A stretch of DNA of 64,000 nucleotides from positions 62,001 through 126,000 of the forward strand of contig JAXLSX010000001.1 in the NCBI GenBank assembly GCA_046330285.1. The letters run 5' to 3'. Every line of letters begins with the position of its first letter. Position 1 is the first letter of the stretch. This document shows positions 38,425-47,885 of this stretch, piece after piece. The DNA comes from RHKX01 sp046330285 (GTDB taxonomy: Bacteria > Actinomycetota > Thermoleophilia > Solirubrobacterales > 70-9). The position numbers and the translations under genes were made by a program. Under the pieces are notes generated by a model, which was given only the letters and a program-made list of their open reading frames with translations, was not told the DNA's origin and ran no database searches.

Positions 38425-41091
38425 ATGGCAGAAACCACCGCACTTGCCGCCGATGCGGCCAACGCGCCTTCCGGCGCCGATCTCGAACGCGTCCAGAAGT
38501 TCACGCGGGAGCCGATCCTGCTCGACGGCGAGACGCTCGCCGACCTGCACCCGGGCACGGCCCGCCGCCTCGCCTTCGACGCGGCGCTCGTCGAGATCGA
38601 GGAGGGATTCGAGGAGCCGTCGCCGAAGTGGCGGCAGGAGTACTCGCTGCTGCTCGGCCTCGAGCGGGTCCTCGCCGAGGACCATCCGCTGCTTCGCGAC
38701 GGCGCCGAGCTCTCCGAGCATCAGATCGACGCGCTCTCGGGAACGCTCGCGGCGGTCATTGCCGAGATCGAGGAGCCGGGGTCGAACCGGAACGGGAACG
38801 GTGCCGCCGCACGCAACGCCGAGGCCGGCGCCAACGGCGATGACGACGACGCGCTCGCCGACGACGAGGAGCCGCAGGACTGGGCCGACGAGCCGGTGGC
38901 CGACGAGGACGAGGACGTCGTCGCCGAGGCCGCCGACGACCCCTACGCGAGCCGCCGCTTCTGGTTCGAGCACGCGACCGGCGCCGGCAAGACCGTCGCC
39001 GCCGTCGGCTTCGTCGAGTCCTCACGCACCGGCGGCATCCTGATCCTCACCCACCGCCGCAACCTCGTCGACCAGTTCATCGGCGAGATCTCCGATCGCG
39101 GCTACGGCGACCGGCTCTCACCGCCGCTGCTGAAGGGCAAGGACAACGCCTACGGGCCGGTGACCGTCGAGACCTACCAGTGGTTCGTCCGCAACGCAGG
39201 GCAGATCTCCGACGCCTACTCGATCGTCATCTGCGACGAGGCCCACACCGCGCTCGGCGAGAAGACCTCCGCCTGCATCCGCGCCTGGCAGGGCCCCGTC
39301 TTCATCGGCATGACCGCGACCGGCGCGCTGATCGCCCGCCACGTCGCCGACCTCTTCCCGACCCAGACCTCGCGCTTCGACCTCGCGCAGGCCGCGCGCC
39401 GCGGCGTCATCGCGCCGCTCCGCTGCATCCGGATCCCGCCGGGACCGGGGGTGCGAACGCTCGCCAATGTGCCGCTCCGCCGCGGCGAGGTCGATCAGGA
39501 CTTCGACCAGGAGGAGCTGGCCAAGCTCCTCGACCAGGGCCCGTTCAACGTCGCGATCGCCGACCTCTACGCCTCCCGGTTCAAGAAGGTCCCGGGCGTC
39601 ATCTACACGGCCGGCGTCACCCACGCCAACAACGTCGCCGAGGCGATGCGCGAGTTCGACATCAACGCCCGCGCCGTCTCCGGCGAGACGCCGAAGCGCG
39701 AGTTGGCGGAGATCCTCGCCGCCTTCGAGCGCGGCGAGGTCGACGTGCTCTGCAACGCGATGCTGCTCGCCGAGGGCTGGAACTCGCCCCGGGCGACGAT
39801 CTGCATGCACCTCGCGCCGACCGCCTCGAAGCGGATCTACCAGCAGCGCGTCGGCCGCGTCACCCGCCGCAACCCGGGCAAGGAGGCGGGCCTGGTCATC
39901 GACCTCGTCCACCCCGCCACCCGCCACGACGAGGCGATCGTCACCCTCCACAGCCTGCTCGACCGCGACGTCTACCGCGGCGGCGCGATCGTCGTCGGGC
40001 CGGTCCGCCGCGGGCGCGGGCGCCGCGTCCGGGTCGAGAAGCGCGTCGTCCCCGTCTCGGCCGATCCGGAGCGCCGCCTGCAGGTGCTCGAGCGGGAGAT
40101 GTGGCGGATCGCCGTCGAGCGCCTCGACTACTCCGAGCAGCACGTCTGGGCGGCGCTCGCCGGCGCCCGCGTCCAGCCGAACTCCTGGCGCAAGGCGAAG
40201 GCGATGCTCCAGCACGACCAGGCGAAGGAGCTTCGCCGCCGCTTCCTGCTGACCTGCATCCAGCGCAACCGCTCGACCCAGCTGAAGCTGAAGGCGCTCT
40301 CCGAGCTCGCCGCGACCCGCGAGGCGGAGCCGTTCGACGAAGCGATCGACATGGTCGGCACCTGGCAGCGGGACCAGCGGCGCGCCGGCGTCCGGATCCT
40401 CCTGCAGGCGCTCGCCGAGAGCCGGATCGGCCGCCGCGATCAGGCCCAGGCCTGGGTCTGGCGCCTCGCCGAGTTCACGCGCGACTCACACGAGGAGTAC
40501 GCGGTGGCTCGCTGGCCCGAGACCAAGCGCCTGCTCGGCCTCTTCGTCAACTCCTCCGGCCGCGCCCACGGCAAGAACGCCCGCCGGCTCGTGCAGGCGG
40601 CCCGCAACCAGGACCGCCGCCTCGCGGTCGCCCTGCTCGCCGCGGCCGTCGCCCACACCCCCGAGGCCGAGGAGGTCCTTCGCGGCGCCCGGATGCGGAT
40701 GGCCAGAAAGCCGTCGGCCGTGGCCCGCGAGCTGCTTCGCAACCTGCCGAAGGGCAGCGGCAAGAAGCGCCGCCGCCGCAACAAGCGCACGCGCGACGGG
40801 GAGGGAGCCGAGGCTGAGGACAAGGGGGCCGAGGAGACCCTCGACGTCGAGGCGAGCGAGGACGGGGCCGGCGAGGTCGAGGGCACGGACGAGCCGATGC
40901 CGGGCACCGCCGAGGATCCGGGCGGGGACGACGACGCCGGCGAGCTCGAAAACGAGGACGATGCCGCCGGCGAGGAGGAGGAGTTCGAGCCGTTCTCGCC
41001 GCCGATCTCGGCCTCCGACCACGAGAAGCCCGACGGCGACGGCTCCGGCCGTCGTTCGGGCTCGAGCCGCAGGCGCCGCCGCGCCGCCTAG
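38425..41091 (+). CDS. Large SF2 DEAD/DEAH helicase with charged tails
   Basis: An 888-residue ATP-dependent nucleic acid motor. An N-terminal ~180-residue region with an acidic linker precedes the helicase core: Walker A ATGAGKT (about 189), THRRNLVDQF, DEAH in CDEAHTALGE, TAT in GMTATG and motif VI QQRVGRVTRR. A helical middle region follows, then a Lys/Arg cluster (KKRRRRNKRTR) and a long acidic tail ending in RRRRRAA. Resembles UvrB/RecG-like type III restriction-fold helicases of actinobacteria but with no nuclease motif. The biological role is unknown. It ends 10 bp before the glycosidase gene. Confidence 0.85.
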   Translation: MAETTALAADAANAPSGADLERVQKFTREPILLDGETLADLHPGTARRLAFDAALVEIEEGFEEPSPKWRQEYSLLLGLERVLAEDHPLLRDGAELSEHQIDALSGTLAAVIAEIEEPGSNRNGNGAAARNAEAGANGDDDDALADDEEPQDWADEPVADEDEDVVAEAADDPYASRRFWFEHATGAGKTVAAVGFVESSRTGGILILTHRRNLVDQFIGEISDRGYGDRLSPPLLKGKDNAYGPVTVETYQWFVRNAGQISDAYSIVICDEAHTALGEKTSACIRAWQGPVFIGMTATGALIARHVADLFPTQTSRFDLAQAARRGVIAPLRCIRIPPGPGVRTLANVPLRRGEVDQDFDQEELAKLLDQGPFNVAIADLYASRFKKVPGVIYTAGVTHANNVAEAMREFDINARAVSGETPKRELAEILAAFERGEVDVLCNAMLLAEGWNSPRATICMHLAPTASKRIYQQRVGRVTRRNPGKEAGLVIDLVHPATRHDEAIVTLHSLLDRDVYRGGAIVVGPVRRGRGRRVRVEKRVVPVSADPERRLQVLEREMWRIAVERLDYSEQHVWAALAGARVQPNSWRKAKAMLQHDQAKELRRRFLLTCIQRNRSTQLKLKALSELAATREAEPFDEAIDMVGTWQRDQRRAGVRILLQALAESRIGRRDQAQAWVWRLAEFTRDSHEEYAVARWPETKRLLGLFVNSSGRAHGKNARRLVQAARNQDRRLAVALLAAAVAHTPEAEEVLRGARMRMARKPSAVARELLRNLPKGSGKKRRRRNKRTRDGEGAEAEDKGAEETLDVEASEDGAGEVEGTDEPMPGTAEDPGGDDDAGELENEDDAAGEEEEFEPFSPPISASDHEKPDGDGSGRRSGSSRRRRRAA

Positions 41092-41101
41092 GGGGACCGG
41101 C

Positions 41102-42214
41102 GTGAGGCGGACGGGCGCCAGGGCAGTCGCGGCATTCGTCGCGCTGGCCGCGGCCCTCGCGATCGCCGCGTCGGCGGATGCGGCGAAGCCGCCGCAGGCA
41201 CCGCGCGGGTTCTTCGGCGTTCACGTCCGCGACCTTCAGGACACGGACTTCGGGCAGGTCCGGCACGCCGACGCCGGCATCGTCCGGACCGGTTTCAACT
41301 ACCTCACCCTCCATCCGAGCGTCGCCGCTCCCGAGCACTGGTCCCACTTCGACGCATACGTGGCCGGGACCGCCGCCAACGGCATGGAGATGCTGCCCGT
41401 CGTCTACGGCGTCCCCGACTGGCTGCCGGGGGGCCTCGGGGCGATCCTCGGAGACCCGGTCCAGCTCGCCTGGCAGACGTACCTGACCGAGCTCGTCGAC
41501 CGCTACGGACCCGACGGCGATTTCTGGCAGCTCCACCCCGGCCTCGAGTACCACCCGATCAGGGACTGGCAGATCTGGAACGAGCCGAACTCGACCGTCA
41601 ACTGGGAGGACCCCGACGGCCGCGAGTTCGGCCGCTTCCTCGCCGGCTCGTCGCGAGTGATCCACGCCGCCGACCCCGGAGCCCGGGTCGTGACCGCCGG
41701 CGTCGTCTCGGCGCCGCTCAACCCCGACCTCCAGACCGGCGCGGCGTTCCTGCGGGACATGCTGCGGCTGAAGTCGGTGCGGCGCTCGGTCGACGTCGTC
41801 GCGGTCCACCCCTACGCGAAGAACGCGAACGAGGCGAAGGCCGCGGTCGTCGAGGCCCGGGAGGCGCTCGATCGCGCCGGCATGGACGACACCCCGATCT
41901 GGATCAGCGAGATCGGCTGGGGCTCCACCACGCCCGGCTCGTCGGGCCGTCGGGCGAAGCGCCCCGGCCCCTCCACCCTGCCGGCGGAGCGCCGCTGGAA
42001 CATGACGCCCTCCAAGCAGCGCCGGATGCTCGAGCGGACGTTCGAGATGGCGCTGAAGAACCGCCGCTCGCTCGGGATCGAGCGGGTCATCTGGTACCAG
42101 TGGCGGGACGGCCCCGACGATGCCTGCAGGTGGTGCGAGTCGGCCGGCCTGGTCGACGCCGACGGGAAACCGAAACCGCTGCTTCGGAGCTTCCGGCGGA
42201 TCGCGCGCCCCTAG
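41102..42214 (+). CDS. Secreted clan-A glycoside hydrolase (GH39/GH5-like)
   Basis: A 370-residue exported retaining glycosidase. Signal peptide (GARAVAAFVALAAALAIAAS, cleavage near ADAAKP), then a TIM barrel with the acid/base Glu in DWQIWNEPNS (E161) and the nucleophile in WISEIGWGS (E270), the arrangement of clan GH-A. Substrate is unknown. GTG 41102 has GGGGGA upstream. It may be co-transcribed with the helicase, though the two have no evident functional link. Confidence 0.8.
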   Translation: MRRTGARAVAAFVALAAALAIAASADAAKPPQAPRGFFGVHVRDLQDTDFGQVRHADAGIVRTGFNYLTLHPSVAAPEHWSHFDAYVAGTAANGMEMLPVVYGVPDWLPGGLGAILGDPVQLAWQTYLTELVDRYGPDGDFWQLHPGLEYHPIRDWQIWNEPNSTVNWEDPDGREFGRFLAGSSRVIHAADPGARVVTAGVVSAPLNPDLQTGAAFLRDMLRLKSVRRSVDVVAVHPYAKNANEAKAAVVEAREALDRAGMDDTPIWISEIGWGSTTPGSSGRRAKRPGPSTLPAERRWNMTPSKQRRMLERTFEMALKNRRSLGIERVIWYQWRDGPDDACRWCESAGLVDADGKPKPLLRSFRRIARP

Positions 42215-42235
42215 GTCCGGCCAGGCCCGGCGCTC

Positions 42236-42949
42236 CTAGCGCAGCTTCAGGCTGACCTCACCCGACCCGAGGGCGACGAGCTCGCCCGCGGCGGTCCGGA
42301 CGAGCAGGTTCCCGCGCTCGTCGATCCCCTCGCCCGAGCCGGAGCGGCCGCCCTCGCCGGGCCCGCCGTCCCACTCGAGCTCGCGTCCCCGCAGCGCGTC
42401 CCGCGCCGCGAAGACGTCGAGCACGTGCTCGGTCGGCTCGCCGACCCACTTCGAGAGAGCGGCGTCGAGGGCGACGCGCATCGCGTCCGGCGTGACGCCG
42501 TGGCCGAGCGAGATCGCCGGCCAGCGGATGTCGTCGGGGAACTCGTCCTCGGCGATCGCGAGGTTGATCCCGATCCCGATCACCGCCCAGTCCGGCGGGC
42601 GGGCCTCGATCAGGACGCCCGCGAGCTTGCGCTCGTCGACCCAGACGTCGTTCGGCCACTTGACCTCGCAGTGGACCGGCGCCAGCGACTCGCACGCCTC
42701 GCAGACCGCGAGCGGCGCTGCGAGCGGCAGCAGCAGGTGCCCGAGGTCGAGCGGTCGGAGGATCGCCGAGTAGAGGAGCGCCGACCCGGCCGGGGCCGTC
42801 CAGACGCGATCGCCGCGCCCCCGCCCGGCCGTCTGCTCGGAGGCCGTGACCACCGTCCCCGACGGCGCGCCCTCAGCCGCGAGATCCTTGGCGAGCAGGT
42901 TCGTCGAGTCGAGCAGGTCGTGATGGTGATGGGGGGAGCCGAACCGCAC
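42236..42949 (-). CDS. birA: Biotin--[acetyl-CoA carboxylase] ligase
   Basis: Activates biotin to biotinyl-AMP and attaches it to the biotin carrier domain of carboxylases. A 237-residue monofunctional (class I) ligase without an N-terminal DNA-binding domain. Seen: DSTNLLAKDLA, the adenylate loop TAGRGRGDRVW (about 40-50), VKWPNDVWVDERKLAGVLIE and GIGINL. GTG 42949 is used; the longer frame runs into the divergent ABC gene. Only 25 bp separate the two start codons. Confidence 0.9.
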   Translation of the reverse strand: MRFGSPHHHHDLLDSTNLLAKDLAAEGAPSGTVVTASEQTAGRGRGDRVWTAPAGSALLYSAILRPLDLGHLLLPLAAPLAVCEACESLAPVHCEVKWPNDVWVDERKLAGVLIEARPPDWAVIGIGINLAIAEDEFPDDIRWPAISLGHGVTPDAMRVALDAALSKWVGEPTEHVLDVFAARDALRGRELEWDGGPGEGGRSGSGEGIDERGNLLVRTAAGELVALGSGEVSLKLR

Positions 42950-42960
42950 GGCGTCAATGG

Positions 42961-42966
42961 TATGAC
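42961..42966 (+). promoter_or_regulatory. -10-like TATGAC, 8 nt before the ABC ATPase gene
   Basis: In the 25-bp divergent gap with birA; leaderless-type spacing to ATG 42975. Confidence 0.35.
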
Positions 42967-42974
42967 TGGCGGCG

Positions 42975-43712
42975 ATGAGCGCCGACGAGCAGTCCGCCAG
43001 CGCGATCGCGGTCCGCGACCTCGACGTGGTCCGGGGCGACAACCACGTCCTTCACGGCATCTCGCTCGAGGTTCCCCGGGGCAAGATCACGGGCCTGCTC
43101 GGACCGAGCGGGTGCGGGAAGTCGACGCTGATGCGCGCGATCGTCGGCGTCCAGATCGTCGCCGGCGGCGAGATCGACGTGCTCGGTCTTCCGGCCGGCT
43201 CGGCCGCGCTGCGCCCGCGGGTCGGCTACGTCACCCAGGCACCCTCGGTCTACGGCGACCTCAGCGTCGCCGAGAACCTCGATTACTTCGGCGCCGTCTA
43301 CCGGGTCGGCGCGGACCGGATCGCGGCGACGATCGAGACCGTCGGGCTCGGCGGCTTCGAGGGGCGGATCACCGGCACCCTCTCGGGTGGGCAGCGGTCG
43401 CGCGTCTCGCTCGCGACGGCGCTGCTCAACGAGCCCGACCTGCTCGTCCTCGACGAGCCGACGGTCGGCCTCGACCCGGTGCTGCGCGCCGAGCTCTGGA
43501 AGACGTTCGACGACCTCGCCGCCGCCGGGGTGACGCTGCTGGTCTCAAGCCACGTCATGGACGAGGCGTCCGAGTGCGACGAGCTGCTGCTCATGCGCGA
43601 GGGGCGGCTGCTCCGGCAGACGACGCCGGCGGCCCTCCGCGAGGAGTCGGGGCAGGAGGATCTCGGCAAGGCGTTCCTGACGATCATCGAGCGCTCGGAG
43701 CGGGACGCGTGA
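42975..43712 (+). CDS. ABC-2 type exporter ATP-binding protein
   Basis: A 245-residue ATPase: Walker A GPSGCGKST, Q-loop region GYVTQAPSVYGDL, signature LSGGQ, Walker B LLVLDEP and switch His in SSHVMD. It drives the membrane partner encoded immediately downstream (GTGA overlap). Such pairs export drugs, lipids or antibiotics; the substrate is unknown. Confidence 0.93.
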   Translation: MSADEQSASAIAVRDLDVVRGDNHVLHGISLEVPRGKITGLLGPSGCGKSTLMRAIVGVQIVAGGEIDVLGLPAGSAALRPRVGYVTQAPSVYGDLSVAENLDYFGAVYRVGADRIAATIETVGLGGFEGRITGTLSGGQRSRVSLATALLNEPDLLVLDEPTVGLDPVLRAELWKTFDDLAAAGVTLLVSSHVMDEASECDELLLMREGRLLRQTTPAALREESGQEDLGKAFLTIIERSERDA

Positions 43713-44446
43713 GCGCGCACGCGACCGGCGCGACCGCGTGGCGCGTCCTCCGGCAGATCCGCCGCGACCCGCGCACGATCGCGCTGCTGCTCGCCGTTCC
43801 CGCCGGCCTGCTCGTCCTCCTCTACTTCATCTTCGACGGCCAGAACGCCACCTTCCAGAGCATCGGGGCTCCGCTCTGCGGCCTCTTCCCGTTCATCGTC
43901 ATGTTCCTGATCACCTCGATCGCGATGCTCCGCGAGCGCACCAGCGGCACCCTCGAGCGGCTGATGACGATGCCGCTCGGAAAGGCCGACGTCCTCTTCG
44001 GCTACGGAATCGCGTTCGGGCTGCTGGCCGGGCTGCAGGCGATCGTCGTCTGCTTCGTCGGCTTCGTCGCGCTCGGCCTCGACTCACCCCACGGGGCCTG
44101 GCTCGTCGGTCTGCTCGCGATCGCCAACGCGATCCTCGGGATGGCTCTCGGGCTGCTCGCCAGCGCCTTCGCGCGGACCGAGTTCCAGGCGGTCCAGTTC
44201 ATGCCCGCCTTCATCTTCCCCCAGCTCCTGCTCTGCGGCCTCTTCGTCGCCAGGGACGCCATGGCCCCAGCGCTCGAAGCCGCCTCGTACGCCCTGCCGC
44301 TCACCTACGCCTACGACGCGTTGGCCCGCGCGACCGAGCCGGGATCGCTGGGAGGAGGCTTCGCCGTCGACGTCCTCGTGGTGGTCGGGGCGACGATCGC
44401 GAGCCTGGGACTGGGCGCGCTGACGCTGCGGAGGCGGACGGAGTAG
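43709..44446 (+). CDS. ABC-2 type exporter permease
   Basis: A 245-residue membrane protein with six hydrophobic helices, MLRERTSGTLERLMTMPLGK after helix 2 and FAMPAFIFPQLL-type late segment (QFMPAFIFPQLLLCGLF), typical for DrrB/NodJ-like permeases. GTG overlaps the ATPase stop codon. A long inverted repeat lies beyond the stop. Confidence 0.92.
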   Translation: MSAHATGATAWRVLRQIRRDPRTIALLLAVPAGLLVLLYFIFDGQNATFQSIGAPLCGLFPFIVMFLITSIAMLRERTSGTLERLMTMPLGKADVLFGYGIAFGLLAGLQAIVVCFVGFVALGLDSPHGAWLVGLLAIANAILGMALGLLASAFARTEFQAVQFMPAFIFPQLLLCGLFVARDAMAPALEAASYALPLTYAYDALARATEPGSLGGGFAVDVLVVVGATIASLGLGALTLRRRTE

Positions 44447-44553
44447 GCGGGGGCGTGCTGAGCCGTGCGGCCTCGCCGAGCGGCGGTCGGTGGTTTGGCT
44501 GGGGAACGGGGATGTGAGGGTCTCGAAGCGCCCTCGTGGGTGCGCGGCTGACC

Positions 44554-44600
44554 CACTGATCGGGATTTGGGTTGCTGAGCAGCCACTAGCCCGATCGGTG
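44554..44600. terminator. Nested inverted repeat between convergent genes
   Basis: Outer arms CACTGATCGGG and CCCGATCGGTG (10 of 11 pairs) with an inner TGCT-g-AGCA hairpin; lies in the 171-bp gap between the ABC permease and the SAM hydrolase. Likely transcription terminator or REP-like element. Confidence 0.45.
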
Positions 44601-44617
44601 CCGGCCGCGCGGGCCCA

Positions 44618-45430
44618 CTAAGGCGCCGGCTCGAGCTCGACCACGTCCCCGACCCTCAGGTCCAGGACCTCGCTGGCGTCGCCGCGGTTGACGGCGATGG
44701 CCATGCGGCCGGAGGAGTCCTCGTAGAAGAGGAAGCCGCCGTCGGCGACGTCCTCGAAGGCGTTGGCGCGGGTGGCCGTGCGGCGGCGCTTGCGGGAGCC
44801 GACCGAGACGCGGGTGGCTCCGGCGAGCGGGTGGCCGTCGAGGTCGTCGCGGCAGAGGTCGAGCGAGATGTTGCCGAAGCCGTCGATCCGCTCGGCGTGG
44901 GCGAAGGCGCGGAGCTGCTCGAGCCGCGGGCGCGAGACCGGCTGGCGCTCGAGGCTGGAGGGCTCGATCGGGACGCCGGCGCTGCTCAGCTCCCTGCCGA
45001 GCGCCAGCTGCGCCGCGACCGGTGCGAACAGGTCGCGGCCGTGGAACGTCGCCGAGGGATGGTCGAGCCGGTAGTCGGAGCTGCTGATGTCGACCGCCTC
45101 GGCCGCCCCGCCGAGGATGTCGATCGCCGGCGGAAGCAGGCCGTTGTCGGGACCGACGAGCAGGTGCCCCTCCCCCTCGGTCCGGACGGCGACCGCGCGG
45201 CGCGGGCCGCCGACGCCCGGGTCGACGATCGCCAGATGGACGCCGACGGGCGCGTACGGGAGCGAGTCGGCGAGGATCGCCGAGGCCTGGCGGACGTCGT
45301 GGCGGCCGATGCCGTGGCTGATGTCGATGACCTGCGCACCGGGTGCGATCCGCGCGATCACCGCACGGCAGACGCCCGCGAAATCGTCGGCCACCCCGTA
45401 GTCGGTCAGGAAGGTGATCGGAAGCGCCAT
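44618..45430 (-). CDS. S-adenosylmethionine hydrolase/SAM hydroxide adenosyltransferase (DUF62)
   Basis: A 270-residue enzyme that splits SAM to adenosine and methionine using water. Family marks: FLTDYGVADDFAGVCRAVI at the N-terminus, HDVRQASAIL, AIVDPGVGGPRRAVAV, VGPDNGLL, TFHGRDLFAPVAA and IDGFGNISLD, with a C-terminal beta domain. It begins 13 bp after cobA/hemD in the same direction. SAM is the methyl donor of CobA, so a role in SAM balance is conceivable but not shown. Confidence 0.88.
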   Translation of the reverse strand: MALPITFLTDYGVADDFAGVCRAVIARIAPGAQVIDISHGIGRHDVRQASAILADSLPYAPVGVHLAIVDPGVGGPRRAVAVRTEGEGHLLVGPDNGLLPPAIDILGGAAEAVDISSSDYRLDHPSATFHGRDLFAPVAAQLALGRELSSAGVPIEPSSLERQPVSRPRLEQLRAFAHAERIDGFGNISLDLCRDDLDGHPLAGATRVSVGSRKRRRTATRANAFEDVADGGFLFYEDSSGRMAIAVNRGDASEVLDLRVGDVVELEPAP

Positions 45431-45443
45431 CCCGGCCCGGACT

Positions 45444-46988
45444 CTAGTCGGCGGCGTCCCTCAGCAATGCCTCAACGAGCCCGTCGGGATCGTGCTGCTC
45501 CGCCTCGACCGCGACCTCGAGCCCGAGCTCCCGCGCGGTGTCGCTGGTCACGGGCCCGATCGAGACGACCCGCGCCCGGCGCGGGAACGCGTCGCCGACG
45601 GTCTCGAGGAAATACCTGACCGTCGAGGAGGAGGTGAACGTGACGTAGTCGGCGTCGGCGACCGCGGCGATCTGCTCCTCGTCCGCGGGCTCGCGGACCG
45701 TCTCGTACAGGGGCACGACGTCGACCCGGGCGCCGCGCTCGGCGAGCGCCTCGGGAAGGACGTCACGGGCCTCGGCGGCGCGGGCGATCAGGACCGGGCG
45801 GTCCTCGACCTCGACCTCGCGCAGGGACTCGACCAGCGACTCCGCGATCGACCGCGGCGGGACGATGTCGGCGATCAGCCCGAGCTCGCGGAGCCGGCGG
45901 GCGGTTCCGGGCCCGATCGCCGCCAGCGTCGCATTCGCGAGCGCCCGGCCATCGAGCCCGCGCTCGGCCAGCGCCCGCATCAGCAGCTCGGCGCCGTTGG
46001 GGCTCGTCAGGCAGACGAGCGCGTAGGAGTGGATGTTCTCGACCATCGTCGCGACCGCATCGCTGTCGATCCGCGACTCGATCCGGATCGCCGGCAGCTC
46101 GACGACCTCGGCGCCGAGCCCGCGCAGCACCGCGGCCGTCGAGCTCGCCTGCGCGCGGGCGCGGGTGACGACGACGCGGCGACCGTGGAGCGGGCGCCGC
46201 TCCAGCCACGCGATCTCCTCGCGACGTGCGGCGACGGGGCCGAAGAGCAGGATCGCGGGCGCCTTCAGACCCGCGTCGGCCACTGCGCCGGGCAGCGTCG
46301 CGGCCGTCGCGACCACCGTCCGCTGGTCGGGCCAGGTGCCGCGCTGGATCGCGGCCGCCGGCTCGGCGGGATCGCGGCCGGCGGCGATCAGCCGCTCGCT
46401 AATCCGCGGCAGGTTCTTGACGCCCATGTAGAGGACGAGGGTCCCGGGGAACGACGCGAGCGCGTCCCAGTCGATCGCCGAGGACTCCTTCTCCGGATCC
46501 TCGTGACCGGTTACGAAGGCGACCGCCGACGCGTCGTCGCGGTGGGTCACGGGGATCCCGGCGTAGGCGGACGCGGCGATGCCGGCCGTCACGCCGGGGA
46601 CCACCTCGAACGGCACCCCGGCGGCGCGCAGCGTCTCGGCCTCCTCGCCGCCGCGCCCGAAGACGAACGGGTCGCCGCCCTTGAGCCGGACGACCGACCG
46701 GCCCTCCTGCGCGATCTCGACCAGACGCCGCTCGGTGTCCTCCTGCTCCATCGCGACCCGGCCCGGCGCCTTGCCGACGTAGATCAGCTCGGCATCCTCG
46801 CGAGCGCCGTCGAGGGCTCCGGACGGGATCAGCCGGTCGTAGAGGATCGCGTCGGCGCCGGCGATCAGCTCGAGGGCGCGGCTGGTCATCAGCCCGCGGT
46901 CGCCCGGGCCGGCGCCGACCAGGTAGGCGACCCCGGGTCGCGGCCCGGCGTCGCCCGGCGTGTAGCCGGACCTGCTCACGCCTGCCAT
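45444..46988 (-). CDS. hemD: Fused uroporphyrinogen-III methyltransferase / uroporphyrinogen-III synthase
   Basis: A 514-residue bifunctional enzyme. CobA part (about 17-265): VGAGPGDRGLMT, LYDRLI, VRLKGGDPFVFGRGGEEAE, PGVTAGIAA and PVTHRD, making precorrin-2 for sirohaem/B12 from uroporphyrinogen III with SAM. HemD part (about 268-510): VVVTRARAQASSTAAVLRGLG, TSPNGAELL and FTSSSTVRYFLE, cyclising hydroxymethylbilane to uroporphyrinogen III. ATG 46988 overlaps hemC by 13 bp; GTG 46979, overlapping the hemC stop as GTGA, is equally likely. Confidence 0.93.
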   Translation of the reverse strand: MAGVSRSGYTPGDAGPRPGVAYLVGAGPGDRGLMTSRALELIAGADAILYDRLIPSGALDGAREDAELIYVGKAPGRVAMEQEDTERRLVEIAQEGRSVVRLKGGDPFVFGRGGEEAETLRAAGVPFEVVPGVTAGIAASAYAGIPVTHRDDASAVAFVTGHEDPEKESSAIDWDALASFPGTLVLYMGVKNLPRISERLIAAGRDPAEPAAAIQRGTWPDQRTVVATAATLPGAVADAGLKAPAILLFGPVAARREEIAWLERRPLHGRRVVVTRARAQASSTAAVLRGLGAEVVELPAIRIESRIDSDAVATMVENIHSYALVCLTSPNGAELLMRALAERGLDGRALANATLAAIGPGTARRLRELGLIADIVPPRSIAESLVESLREVEVEDRPVLIARAAEARDVLPEALAERGARVDVVPLYETVREPADEEQIAAVADADYVTFTSSSTVRYFLETVGDAFPRRARVVSIGPVTSDTARELGLEVAVEAEQHDPDGLVEALLRDAAD

Positions 46989-47881
46989 CCCGCCGCCCGC
47001 TCGAGCAGCTCGAGCGCACCGCCGTCGCGCATCCGTTCGATCATCGCCTCGGCGAGGGCCACCGGTTGCTCGGAGTCGCCCTCGACCTCGTCGTAGAAGT
47101 GCTCGCTCCCGTCGGGCAGGCCGACGTAGCCGCGGATCACGAGCGTCCCGTCGGCGTGGCGGGCGCAGACGCCGACCGGCGTGTCGCAGCTCGCTTCGAT
47201 CCCGGCGACGACCGCGCGCTCGGCGCTGAGCTCGATCAGCGCCTCGCGGTCGGTCACGCCGGCCGCGGCGGCTGCGGCGCCGTCGGAGCCCTGCGATGCC
47301 TCGAGCGCCAGCGATCCCTGGCCGGGAGCGGGCGTCAGCGCCCGGAGCCCGAACCGGAAGCCGATCTCCTCCTCGCGGCCGAGCCGGCGGAGTCCGGCGG
47401 CGGCGAGGACGATCCCGTCGACCTCGCCCGCGGCGAGCTTGCCGAGGCGGGTGTCGACGTTGCCGCGGAGCTCGACGACGTCGAGGTCGGGCCGGAGGGC
47501 GAGGAGCTGCGAGCGGCGGCGGACGCTGGCGGTGCCGACCCGGGCCCCTTCCGGCACCTCGGCGATCGAGTCGCCGGGACCGATCCAGACGTCGGCGGGA
47601 TCCTCGCGGGCGGGCACGCCGACCAGCCCGAGGCCGTCGGGCAGCGCGCCGGGCAGGTCCTTGGCGCTGTGGACGGCGAGGTCGACGTCGCCGTCGAGCA
47701 GCGCCCGCTCGATCTCGCGGACGAAGCGCGACTTGTCGTCGGTCGCGGCGGCGGCGGGACCGCCCTCGTCGCCCGAGGTCCGGACGACGACGAGCTCAGC
47801 ATCGCCGATCGCGTCGGCGACGGTGCCCGCCTGCGCCAGCGCCAGCGCGCTGCCGCGCGTGCCGATCCGCAACGCGCTCAG
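46976..47881 (-). CDS. hemC: Hydroxymethylbilane synthase (porphobilinogen deaminase)
   Basis: Polymerises four porphobilinogens on a dipyrromethane cofactor. About 301 residues with LRIGTRGSALALAQA at the N-terminus, AVHSAKDLPG, TASVRRRSQLLALRPDL, RGNVDTRLGKL and the cofactor cysteine in GIEASCDTPVG. No ATG or GTG lies at the family start position. Candidates are CTG 47881 (MSALRIG-like, GGGGA 8 nt upstream) and TTG 47872; the distant ATG lies inside hemA. I give the CTG coordinate with doubt. It follows hemA by 4 bp. Confidence 0.9.
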   Translation of the reverse strand: MSALRIGTRGSALALAQAGTVADAIGDAELVVVRTSGDEGGPAAAATDDKSRFVREIERALLDGDVDLAVHSAKDLPGALPDGLGLVGVPAREDPADVWIGPGDSIAEVPEGARVGTASVRRRSQLLALRPDLDVVELRGNVDTRLGKLAAGEVDGIVLAAAGLRRLGREEEIGFRFGLRALTPAPGQGSLALEASQGSDGAAAAAAGVTDREALIELSAERAVVAGIEASCDTPVGVCARHADGTLVIRGYVGLPDGSEHFYDEVEGDSEQPVALAEAMIERMRDGGALELLERAAGWQA

Positions 47882-47885
47882 GGTC